64,000 nt of DNA. Origin: Symsagittifera roscoffensis (lineage: Eukaryota > Xenacoelomorpha > Acoela > Convolutidae). This document shows positions 34,126 through 42,551 of the stretch, one piece after another (the first letter of the stretch is position 1; each line of letters begins with the position of its first letter). The translations under genes and the position numbers were made by a program. The stretch is from contig NC_087068.1 in assembly GCF_963678635.1 (NCBI RefSeq), positions 52,118,563 through 52,182,562 of the forward strand, written 5' to 3'. Below the pieces are notes generated by a model that saw only the letters and a list, made by a program, of their open reading frames with translations, did not search any database and was not told where the DNA came from.

Positions 34126-34968
34126 CTAGATAGGTGTCAGAAGGGTCTGGTATCGTGAACCTTTGACTCGAACCTTTGACCCCCTTGATGCACGCAAATC
34201 CAGAACCTCAGGTCCTCTCGATGCGCATAGCTCCTGCGCTGTTGTCTTGGGGCGCGTGTCGTTGGATCCCTCCGAGGATCTCATGCTCGCTAGGACTTCC
34301 GGTGACACTTGGCTCACCTTCGCCATATACAGCTCCTTCAGGTGCTTTATCTCATCCTCCTTGTAGGCCACCTGCAGATCTTCAAATTTCTTTTTCCATT
34401 CGTCTCTCTCTCGAGCTATCGCCCTGTACTCCTGAAGTTTGGCACACAGCTCGCTCTGATCTCTCTCCTTCTTCTCCAGTGTCTCAATCGTCTCCGACGT
34501 CTGGATCTCTATCTCGCTCACTCTCACTCTCTTCGGGGGAGGAGCAGCTGTTGGAGAGTCGACCGAGTGTGACGGGCCTGGCCCATCACGTTGTCTCTTC
34601 GCTCCGATGAGTGGCTGCGCAGGTTGGACGGGTAAGGGCATCTCACCTAGCCGGTGGTCCCTTTGCTCACCTAGTCCTGGCTCACGAGCCAGGTCGTGGC
34701 CAGACATTTCTCCACGCCTCCATCTCATCAATCGGTTTCGGCCTCTCTCGGCGGTCCCGGACTCACCGAAGGCCAACATCAACACGACTTCTGTAGGGCG
34801 ATTCCCTCGACCCTCTCGTCCTAGTGCATTGAGGAGTGCGACCACAAACATCGCCAACCCCGGGTCTTCTCGTGTGAAATCACAATCGATCAGCCGCTGA
34901 TAGATCTCGTCTAGAGTCGCTCCTAGACTCGCTGAGAGGAATTCCATGAGTTCGTTCGTGTCACCCAT
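34126..34968 (-). CDS. Element 1 post-pol ORF A (280 aa), coiled coil
   Basis: Starts with ATG at 34968. Residues 1-85 include TLDEIYQRLIDCDFT and TEVVLMLAFGE, and are conserved at the start of the equivalent ORF of element 2 (63762 onward), which supports a real protein and this start. Pro-rich residues about 110-145 precede a likely coiled coil (about 150-215, ETIETLEKKERDQSELCAKL). It ends at TAG 30 bp before the first ATG of ORF B. The ORF B frame is open upstream of that ATG and overlaps ORF A, so A and B may be made as one product by a frame change or by splicing. Confidence 0.7.
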   Translation of the reverse strand: MGDTNELMEFLSASLGATLDEIYQRLIDCDFTREDPGLAMFVVALLNALGREGRGNRPTEVVLMLAFGESGTAERGRNRLMRWRRGEMSGHDLAREPGLGEQRDHRLGEMPLPVQPAQPLIGAKRQRDGPGPSHSVDSPTAAPPPKRVRVSEIEIQTSETIETLEKKERDQSELCAKLQEYRAIARERDEWKKKFEDLQVAYKEDEIKHLKELYMAKVSQVSPEVLASMRSSEGSNDTRPKTTAQELCASRGPEVLDLRASRGSKVRVKGSRYQTLLTPI

Positions 34969-35430
34969 TTCTTATCGTGTTGATTCTTCTTGTCGTGTCG
35001 TGTAATTTCTTCGTTTGATTCAATCAATTCAATAAACAATTTCTGATCAATCAAGATCTAAAAAACAAGTCGCGACTTAGAACCATCATTTTTGGATACA
35101 ACATCAATCAATTCTTTAAAACTCTCCATTGAAATTCTTTTCATAATTCTGATTTAAAATTTTAGCAACAAGGTGGATCGTCCACCTTTACCTTTGTCAG
35201 AGTAGCACGAATATGCGCTGTCACCTTGATGACCTGGAGTGCCCCAGGTCTTTTATGACACAAACATAAAACCTATCATAACAATAGCATAACATAGACA
35301 CATAAACATCACACACCTATACTATCATTTAAAAACCTAATCCCTAATAAAAACTTAATCCTAATCTAAACTTAATCCTAATCTCTGTCAAGTTAACTTA
35401 ATAAAAACCACTTACCGCCGAGCGCAACTC
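34969..35430. other. Element 1 spacer between pol and post-pol ORFs
   Basis: AT-rich spacer with no ORF. A small hairpin (GACCTGG, 6 nt loop, CCAGGTC) lies near 35231-35250. It probably contains a splice acceptor or internal promoter for the post-pol ORFs, but I could not identify one. Confidence 0.4.
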
Positions 35431-37350
35431 TTAGCATATGCTCAGATAGTATTTTTTATTAGGATCGTATACTGGCAACGAGAGAGAGGTCACACCTCTC
35501 TCAACCAGGAAATCCCTAAGTCGAGTCAAGGCCAATACCAAGCTCTCCGGATTCACGTGTTGCCTATCAGTAGCTTTCGTAACCATAAAACACAAATATT
35601 TCCCTGGTATCTGTGATGCGACAGGGGGCAGCGCTATCATCCCTCCCACACCAGGCCTCTGCTTCCACAAAAACTCGATATTTTTATACTCTCTCTTGAA
35701 GTCAGCCGCTAGTGCTGTTTTGAAGCTTACGTCCGCGGTTATCGCTATGGCGCACGTGTGTTCCGTGAGTATGAAATCGCTGTCCGTTATGACGATATTG
35801 TTCGAATAATGGTTCGGTAGATCAAAATACGATTCAAAGATTCGTCCAAAAGGCGGTTTTTTAGCGTTCTCGCCCTCTGTCTCTAATTCTCCGGTTTCTG
35901 TTGCCGATTTCAATTTTTTTATTATCAGATTTTCGGTGTGGGTGAGTCCTACCCCCACTCCCGGGACAAAAATATCCATCGACGTCCCCGTCGATCGCCC
36001 AAAGTCTAGGAGATCGAGGTTGGATTGTGGAACACGTAGAGGACCATCTGGGGCGACCCAGTTGGACTCGGTATTGTCATGACTGATGTATTTTACGCCG
36101 TCTCTATCGACGTCCTGAATTGTCAGGATCGTCTCTTTTGGATCTGTCGGCAGATCATGGAGCCATTCGAGCACGCGCAAGTTTGTTAGTTCTTGCTCAT
36201 GAGTCTGTTCCGCTTCTGGTTCGAACTCCACTTCCGGTTCTAATCGATCGTCGATCCAATCTTGATCCATATCGTTCACAAGGTCGATTTCTTCTAGCAT
36301 CGCCACTTCGTCCAGTCCCACCAGCGAGTCCATGACATCACTTACTACTATCCTGTCTACAACGAAGTCCTCGCCGTACGGATTGTATTTCTTCTGGTTT
36401 TTTCCTCTCTTGCTCTGGCGTGTTTCCATAGTGAGAGGAAAGTCAGGCTGTATTCCTTTGTCAATTTCGGTTTGTTCCGGGCAGTCCCAGTCTTCTTCGG
36501 CATAAGGTAGAGTTTCATCGTCCACCTCTACTCGCTCGGTCAACTCGAGATCCAGTGGTAGATCGCAATCGTCCACCACCTCATTCCCGTCGTTCTTGTC
36601 GCGAGTACCCCTTTCATTCACTTCACAAGCAGGATCCACTATCAAATAGTCTCCCTCTTGCATGTCCGCTGGGATGCACCAATCCTCTGACGAGGCATTG
36701 TGGGGTTTGATATTCTCGTAATGAGCCGCTCTTCCAGTGCTCAGCCGATAAAAACGACCTCCTTGGTGCACCTCTGTTATCTGAAATGGACCACGCCATT
36801 TCTTTAATAATTTCTTGGTTCCTTTTGGTGGAACCACTTCCTGGAACACCCAGACGTAGTCGCCAACTGAGTAGGCCTTCGCATCAGCTGTCCTTTTGTC
36901 AAACCTCCTTTTTTGTCTAATCTGCGCCTGTTGCGTATTCCTCCTGCATAAGTCATTGAGGTCCTGCTGTCTTCTAATAACATCCCGCACGTACGTTTGC
37001 GGTGCTGTCCTCTTCCCCTCATATTCAGGGTAGAAAAACGTCAACGGGAGCGCTTTTTCATGACCCGTTAACATCATGTGCGGACTTATTCCCGTGGTGG
37101 AATGCTCCGTGCTGTTGTAAGCACCCATCACTTGCGGCAAGTGCTTGTCCCAGTCATCCATGTAACGCGAGCAATAGACTCTCAGCATGGATACCAGTGT
37201 GCGATTTTGCCTCTCGACTAGGCCATTCGTTTGCGGGTGATAAGTGGTCGAGTGGGCCTGCGCTACCTGCGACCTCTTCATCAACTCCTTCGTGAGATCG
37301 CCCACGAATGCTTTGCCATTGTCCGATTGGAACGTGATGGGGGCAGCCAT
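35431..37350 (-). CDS. Element 1 integrase C-terminal half plus macro-like domain (639 aa)
   Basis: Continues integrase after a frame break at the G5 run 37339-37343. FQSDNG (D10) and NGLVERQ (E46) are the last two residues of the DDE triad, with the standard 35-residue spacing. The GPF module (KWRGPFQI, 184-191) follows. Residues 220-500 are acidic and poorly conserved, ending in a block identical in tone in both elements (FVPGVGVGLTHTENL). Residues 518-639 resemble the macro (ADP-ribose-binding) fold of the OARD1/TARG1 or Poa1 type: ITDSDFIL, ITADVSFKTALAADFKREY, GKYLCFMVTK, LTRLRDFLVERGVTSLSLP. The usual GxGxD loop near the end is replaced by YDPNKK, so binding or catalysis is uncertain. 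Integrase joins cDNA to host DNA; the macro-like part could act on ADP-ribosylation. Confidence 0.8.
   Translation of the reverse strand: MAAPITFQSDNGKAFVGDLTKELMKRSQVAQAHSTTYHPQTNGLVERQNRTLVSMLRVYCSRYMDDWDKHLPQVMGAYNSTEHSTTGISPHMMLTGHEKALPLTFFYPEYEGKRTAPQTYVRDVIRRQQDLNDLCRRNTQQAQIRQKRRFDKRTADAKAYSVGDYVWVFQEVVPPKGTKKLLKKWRGPFQITEVHQGGRFYRLSTGRAAHYENIKPHNASSEDWCIPADMQEGDYLIVDPACEVNERGTRDKNDGNEVVDDCDLPLDLELTERVEVDDETLPYAEEDWDCPEQTEIDKGIQPDFPLTMETRQSKRGKNQKKYNPYGEDFVVDRIVVSDVMDSLVGLDEVAMLEEIDLVNDMDQDWIDDRLEPEVEFEPEAEQTHEQELTNLRVLEWLHDLPTDPKETILTIQDVDRDGVKYISHDNTESNWVAPDGPLRVPQSNLDLLDFGRSTGTSMDIFVPGVGVGLTHTENLIIKKLKSATETGELETEGENAKKPPFGRIFESYFDLPNHYSNNIVITDSDFILTEHTCAIAITADVSFKTALAADFKREYKNIEFLWKQRPGVGGMIALPPVASQIPGKYLCFMVTKATDRQHVNPESLVLALTRLRDFLVERGVTSLSLPVYDPNKKYYLSIC
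35434..35799 (-). other. Macro-like domain at the pol C-terminus (element 1)
   Basis: Residues 518-639 of the integrase ORF. Order of blocks: beta-strand/DSDF, C-[AI]-x-I-T-A-D, basic helix with AADFKREY, G-rich turn (RPGVGGMIALP), GKYLCFMVT strand, helix LALTRLRDFLVERGV, strand SLSLPVYD. This is the order of blocks in small OARD1-type macro domains. Identified by eye only; a profile search is needed. Confidence 0.55.
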
Positions 37351-40300
37351 GCCTCGCTATCCATACATTTATCAGATGATCGCATGTTTCTTCCGCCGAT
37401 GCTGTCATGCAGGGTGCTGCCTCCGCATACTTCGTAAAATGGTCGATCATTACCAGCACCTGATTATAGCCCGTTGCTGTCATGCAGATTTTCTGATGAT
37501 CAATTTGCACCACTTCGTTGAAACCTGACGACTCTATTGACTGTAGGGGGAACCTTAGTTTCCTGGGATCCTTTGCCTGTTGACAAGACAGGCATGCGGC
37601 TATCCATTTCTCACAAGCCTTCTTCAATCCCGGCCATTCGAATCGTTTCTGTATCCTGTTGTATACTTTGTCCACGCCTTGATGACCCATCTGATCATGT
37701 GAACGAAAGAGCAATTCGGTCTGGTACAACTGTGGTAACACTATTGAACTGTATTTATAAAGGACCTTGTCCTCCTCTTTTCGTTTGCAGGCTACGATTC
37801 CGTCCTTGTTCAGGTACAACAAGTTGTTTCGCTTCAGGTAGAATTGCTTCAGGGTTTTGTAGCTGTCTTCTTCCAAATCTCCCTTGTCTGGTGCTCCATT
37901 CTCGATCCATCTCTTCAGACTGCTCGTCATTCTGTCATTTCGTTGAGCCCTTAGGAGATCCGACAGCCTGTACCTGGCTTTCAAATACGTCTTCACCACG
38001 TTCATTTGCCCACTCATTATCTCCGGAGCATGAGCAACGTCCATCAGCTTGACACACCATATCTTTTTCAAAGGCGTCGCTTCCTGCACAGATGGTTCCA
38101 GATTGGTACGGACGACCGTACCATGTGGCAGCAATCTGGTTGGGCGTTTCGAAACTGCTATCAGCTCGAGCTCGTCCGCGGCATTATCTACCACAGTGCC
38201 CTCTTCATCTGAGGTGTATCTGTCCCTGTCTGGATCCTGATGTGTTTCCCGGTCCAGCGCACGCTGCTTCCAGTCTACCAATAAGGAGTGGATTGCGATT
38301 TCTGACATATCGGAATTGGAAGTTGTTTCAGACGTGTTGTCCCAGGACTGGGGTCCCGAGTCAACACTTGAGTCGACTGATTCTCCAACATCATACTCCA
38401 AGTTGTTTGAGATGTTTCTCGACTCCCCGGACAAAACTCTGTCCATCGGTCGCTTTGAACCCGACTCCCCGGACAAAATTTTGCCCCTAGGTGGTCTAGT
38501 CAACCTCTCCCCGGACAAGTCGTCCTGCACGGGCTCAAAGGTGTCCGACTCCTCAGACGAGTCGTCCTTGACTGGCTCGAAGGTATCAGACTCCCCGGAC
38601 ATTGTCTCGTCCACGGACGAACAATATGGGCTCGGCTCGTATTCCTCTTTTGCATCCGTGAAGTGCACTCTCCTCGTGAAGCTACATTTCGACCTGATCC
38701 TGACTTCCTCAGTAGTTTGGTTCTGATTCAGTGTTCCATATTCAATGAACGAAGTTCTCAACAAGACTTCCTTCGGCATCGAGCTCACCAGCTGGTTGAC
38801 AATCGACCTGCAATCCCGTTCAACGCCTCGGCTGCGAATGGACACTGGCCTCTTCTCTGTTCTCTCGGTGACAGTCAACCGCTGCATGGTCTCCATCCAT
38901 TCACGATCATGCCTATCCACTTCCCTGTCCAACAAGTCACGGAGTTTTCCCATGACGTCCGGCGCCACGTTCACCGTCTTGTTCAATAGAGCCATGCTGT
39001 TTATACCCAGCCTGGTTAGTTCTTGCTGTACCAAGTTGGATCGGACTAGCAGATCCAACGGAACGGGCTCGCCTCTGGCTAAAAGCTTTATCTCCGCGGC
39101 CGTCTCCACTGGAAGATCAGGGTGTCCAGGTATAGGATGTCCTGACTTGTCTAACCACCTAGTAAGTGGCAGCTTGTCGTAGGTTTCTTTATCCAGAAAG
39201 GAAAACCCGTCTTTGATCTCTGATTGGTTAGCCTGCTTCTCCTCGAGGCGCTCATAAAATTCTGTCTTTTTACTGAGGCTATCTGCGTTCTGGTGCTTGT
39301 CACGGGTGCGGTGCTCTATGATCATGTGGTATCCATCCAGGCGCACGATCCAACGACCAATATAGCTTTGGTCCATCGAATAGGTTTTCAGCCAGGCAAG
39401 GGCACGGTTATCCACACGTAACTTGAAGGGAGCACTCCCCAGGTAGGCCCTGTATTTTTCCACGAACGTGATCACAGCAAACATCTCCGCTTTTGGTGCG
39501 CCGTACTTCATCTCAGTATCACTCAGGACTTTACTTCCGTAAGCTATCGGACGAAGAACCGTTCTCCCGTTCCACTCCTGCTCTTGGTGAAGTATGCCCG
39601 ATATCGCAACCACTGATGCATCCGTGTCCAGTACGAACATCCCTTTCTCTGTTGGCATGCCGAGGACCGGTGCCTCGCAAAGTTCACGCTTGATGTTCTC
39701 AAATGAAACTTGTGCTTCATCAGTCCAAGTGAACTTTTTGCCCTTGTTTCTCATTAACCGCTGCATGGGGTATATTTTGTCAGCATACCCCTTGATGAAC
39801 TCTCTATAATAATTTGCGAATCCCAGAAAACTCATCAGCTGTGTATCTGTTTTAGGTGCCTTCCAGGTCAGCACCGCTTCAACCGCTTCAGGATCTGGTC
39901 TCACTCCATGTTTATCAACCAGGCGGCCCAGATACTTTATGGAATCCCTGAGGATTTCACACTTAGAGGGTTTGCATTTCAGACCCGCCTGCTTCATGCA
40001 AGAAAACACCTCCTCCAACCTCTCTATGTGGTCTTTTAAGGTTGGTGTTGCAATCACGACATCATTCACATAACACATGATGAGATTCCCGTATTTCTTA
40101 GTGACGCTCGTGAGTGCCTGGGCCAATAGTCGCTGGAATGTGGCCGTCGCGTTGCACAATCCGAATGGCATCCTCTTCCACTGGAACAGTCCCAGCTCAC
40201 ACGCGAAGCCTGTCTTCTCTCGATCTTGCCTTCTAAGTGGCACTTGCCAGAATGCAGAGCCCAAATCCAACGCCGTGAAGAACTTCGCGTCTCCCAGCTT

Positions 40301-41110
40301 GGATAGGCTCTCATCGATGCGGGGAATCGGGTATGCGTCCTTTATAGTCACTGGGTTCAGATAACGGAAATCACAACGAAATCTGAGTTGTCCCCCTTTC
40401 TTTTTCGCCATAACCACACCACAAGCCCATGGAGACTTCGACGGCTCGATCATGTCGTACTCCATTAACATCTCGATTTCCTTCCTACACGCTTCTGACT
40501 TGTTTGGGGTCATTCTTCTCGCCCCTTCCCTATGAGGTACCGAGCCCTCTTCTATCTCAATCTCGTGCTCTACAAAATTGCAACAACCTGTGTCAGCCTT
40601 ATGTTTCGAAAAAACGTCTGCGTTCCAATTTAGCACCGCCCTGAGCAAATCTAGTTCCTTGTCTGATATTTTACCCTTCAGATGTTCTATCTCAGGTAGG
40701 ACAGGTTTATTCACTGCTAACTCTGCCTCCATCGGTCTCCCAGGGAAGTTGGAACAACTAGACAGCCCATCATCCGTTTCCGACTTCATTGAAAACAATT
40801 TCCTAGATGATTTCAATTCATTCACTCTTTTCATTATACATTCTTGGTTCGTATGCAATGGACATTTAGTTACATCAAACTTTTTCAAGTTCTCCACACT
40901 CAGAAAGTCTGTGTTCAGAGGCAAAGCGTAGCCAAGTCTCTTTCCCCGCTGTATTGTCACTGTTGTTGCTTCTGTGTTCAATAACACACTCACACACAGT
41001 CCGCTCTGAGTGAGTGAGAAGCTTCTTCCTAAAATAGCCGAGCTTTTACTGTTTGGATTTGGTACCAGACACACCTGTCTGTCATTGCTGAGTTCATTCA
41101 AGTTCCTCAT
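37154..41110 (-). CDS. pol: Element 1 Pol: RT, RNase H, insert, integrase N-terminal half (1318 aa)
   Basis: RT at about 200-400: motif A LDLGSAFWQ (D282), motif B RMPFGLCNATATF, motif C YVND (347-350), where the first Asp of YxDD is Asn (codon 40064-40066), so polymerase activity is doubtful. RNase H at about 490-612: D495/D497, E542, D567, D610, all present. Residues about 625-1040 are a Ser/Asp/Glu-rich insert with repeated LSGES. Then the integrase zinc site (HDQMGH...CLSC, about 1145-1190) and first catalytic Asp (QIDHQK). After residue about 1257 the frame is shifted and the last 61 residues are not integrase; the true frame continues at 35431-37350. The first ~110 residues belong to the region after protease. 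Confidence 0.88.
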   Translation of the reverse strand: MRNLNELSNDRQVCLVPNPNSKSSAILGRSFSLTQSGLCVSVLLNTEATTVTIQRGKRLGYALPLNTDFLSVENLKKFDVTKCPLHTNQECIMKRVNELKSSRKLFSMKSETDDGLSSCSNFPGRPMEAELAVNKPVLPEIEHLKGKISDKELDLLRAVLNWNADVFSKHKADTGCCNFVEHEIEIEEGSVPHREGARRMTPNKSEACRKEIEMLMEYDMIEPSKSPWACGVVMAKKKGGQLRFRCDFRYLNPVTIKDAYPIPRIDESLSKLGDAKFFTALDLGSAFWQVPLRRQDREKTGFACELGLFQWKRMPFGLCNATATFQRLLAQALTSVTKKYGNLIMCYVNDVVIATPTLKDHIERLEEVFSCMKQAGLKCKPSKCEILRDSIKYLGRLVDKHGVRPDPEAVEAVLTWKAPKTDTQLMSFLGFANYYREFIKGYADKIYPMQRLMRNKGKKFTWTDEAQVSFENIKRELCEAPVLGMPTEKGMFVLDTDASVVAISGILHQEQEWNGRTVLRPIAYGSKVLSDTEMKYGAPKAEMFAVITFVEKYRAYLGSAPFKLRVDNRALAWLKTYSMDQSYIGRWIVRLDGYHMIIEHRTRDKHQNADSLSKKTEFYERLEEKQANQSEIKDGFSFLDKETYDKLPLTRWLDKSGHPIPGHPDLPVETAAEIKLLARGEPVPLDLLVRSNLVQQELTRLGINSMALLNKTVNVAPDVMGKLRDLLDREVDRHDREWMETMQRLTVTERTEKRPVSIRSRGVERDCRSIVNQLVSSMPKEVLLRTSFIEYGTLNQNQTTEEVRIRSKCSFTRRVHFTDAKEEYEPSPYCSSVDETMSGESDTFEPVKDDSSEESDTFEPVQDDLSGERLTRPPRGKILSGESGSKRPMDRVLSGESRNISNNLEYDVGESVDSSVDSGPQSWDNTSETTSNSDMSEIAIHSLLVDWKQRALDRETHQDPDRDRYTSDEEGTVVDNAADELELIAVSKRPTRLLPHGTVVRTNLEPSVQEATPLKKIWCVKLMDVAHAPEIMSGQMNVVKTYLKARYRLSDLLRAQRNDRMTSSLKRWIENGAPDKGDLEEDSYKTLKQFYLKRNNLLYLNKDGIVACKRKEEDKVLYKYSSIVLPQLYQTELLFRSHDQMGHQGVDKVYNRIQKRFEWPGLKKACEKWIAACLSCQQAKDPRKLRFPLQSIESSGFNEVVQIDHQKICMTATGYNQVLVMIDHFTKYAEAAPCMTASAEETCDHLINVWIARHGCPHHVPIGQWQSIRGRSHEGVDEEVAGSAGPLDHLSPANEWPSREAKSHTGIHAESLLLALHG
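38420..38605 (-). repeat. PPT-like repeats inside element 1 pol
   Basis: Four copies of TTGTCCGGGGAG or a one-base variant (38422-38434, 38464-38476, 38507-38518, 38590-38602) and a decayed fifth near 38550. In protein they give repeated (L/M)SGES. The same string forms the candidate 3' polypurine tract at 25416-25434. Confidence 0.6.
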
Positions 41111-41189
41111 CCTAAACGTCGCTACTACCTTTGGTTTGGTTTTAATCTAACTTTTCGATCCAGAAAAATCGGCACCTTGGCCTGATTAA

Positions 41190-42551
41190 TTAAGATCTTA
41201 TTAAGAGGTCTTTTTCATACTTTCTCTCAGGATCCTTGATCCTAATCAATCCGTCATTGAGATCGATCGTGACGTCAAAGTTGCGAACGAAATCCCTTCC
41301 TAAGATGAACTGGTCGGATTCGTCCAAATTCTCTACTACTAGGAAGCTCATCCAAAGATGTCTTCCTCCGAGCTGCAGTGAAATGATCGGGGTTCGTCCG
41401 GCGACATAGATCGCTCCCTGATTGGCAGCTGCCAACCTGATGTTTGTCGGTATGAGATCCGACCTTTCGAAACCCATTTCGGTCCAAGTTTTGACTGGCA
41501 TGACACTAACCACTGCTCCCGTGTCTAGCAGTCCCTTTACTGAAAGTTGTCTGCCTTGCACGTCCAGAACGTGTGCGGCCAGATCGGCCTCGCAACCAAT
41601 ATGCACCGCATCTTGTTCGAGCATCGCGTTGTGTCCGATTCGTCTGACCTTCAGCTCCTCTTTACCAATGTATATCCGGCCAACCTGATCGTTCGCATCA
41701 GTTATGTGAGCTTTCGTGTAGATATTGATGCCATCTACATTCATCAGGATCGGGTAAGGGCCATGGACATCGATATAATGTCCGTCCACTTTCATCAGCC
41801 TCGGACCTCCCGTTGTGAGCAGCGCTCGCACTGCCCTGGAGTCCAGTTTGGGATCCTTCTCCTTCAGGTAGTCGGCATAGATGTCCAGGTGGACTAGTGT
41901 AATCTCGGATGGTTCACTCAAGTTCTTGACCACCTGGTGCCCTGCGACTGAGATGATGGACATTATTTTGGTCCCCGCCTTCGTCATGCCGAAAGTCTTA
42001 CCAGATATAACGTTCAGTTTTAGTCCCTGTTTCTTGGGCTCTTCTTTGTCTTCTGCTTTTGTCGTTTTACCCAGGACATTAAGACTTTCCCGAAGATCTG
42101 TGCTCTCCAGCTCCGACCTTACCCAATGCTCCACTTCTTTCGTGGCTAGGTCCTGTTTGACATTCTGCAGCGCTGTCCTTGCCGCCAGGCCGTAATCCAC
42201 CTTGAGTGGGCTAGACGACTCTGTTTCGAGGTTCGAGGCTACCACCTCGTCAGGCCATGTCTTAAACTTTTTGGTCGTGAAGGTGCTCGGTGTCGTCTCC
42301 TTTCTCCGAGATTCAGCCTCGTTCATCAGACGTGCTCGACTGGCCTTGACACCCGAAAGCGCCTCTTTGTGGCGGGGATGTTTCGCGTCCGCTACTGCGT
42401 CCCAAAAATGAGTACAATCCGACTTGAAGTGTCCCTCCAAATTACAGAAGAAACACCTCGGACCATATTTCATGATGAGCCCTCTGACGTACTCTTCATG
42501 ATCCTCGTCGGTCGCGTCGACGTCCTCGAGAAAGTAGCCTATGGCCTTCAT
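41190..42551 (-). CDS. pro: Element 1 nucleocapsid zinc knuckle and aspartic protease (453 aa)
   Basis: CFFCNLEGHFKSDC is an intact CX2CX4HX4C zinc knuckle (C33, C36, H41, C46). About 300 residues of Lys/Glu-rich linker follow, then a retropepsin-type protease with LLDTGAVVSVMP (D343-G345) and the C-terminal ILGRDF block (416-421). It overlaps the gag ORF by 56 bp in another frame, the usual place for gag-pol frame change. It stops at 41190; the next 80 bp to the RT ORF carry recognisable protein in another frame, so the link to RT is broken or needs recoding. Confidence 0.82.
   Translation of the reverse strand: MKAIGYFLEDVDATDEDHEEYVRGLIMKYGPRCFFCNLEGHFKSDCTHFWDAVADAKHPRHKEALSGVKASRARLMNEAESRRKETTPSTFTTKKFKTWPDEVVASNLETESSSPLKVDYGLAARTALQNVKQDLATKEVEHWVRSELESTDLRESLNVLGKTTKAEDKEEPKKQGLKLNVISGKTFGMTKAGTKIMSIISVAGHQVVKNLSEPSEITLVHLDIYADYLKEKDPKLDSRAVRALLTTGGPRLMKVDGHYIDVHGPYPILMNVDGINIYTKAHITDANDQVGRIYIGKEELKVRRIGHNAMLEQDAVHIGCEADLAAHVLDVQGRQLSVKGLLDTGAVVSVMPVKTWTEMGFERSDLIPTNIRLAAANQGAIYVAGRTPIISLQLGGRHLWMSFLVVENLDESDQFILGRDFVRNFDVTIDLNDGLIRIKDPERKYEKDLLIRS

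Noticed and set aside
27587-34900. Many plus-strand ORFs of 60-160 codons across the post-pol region
   Set aside because: Antisense shadows of the long minus-strand ORFs; no domains.
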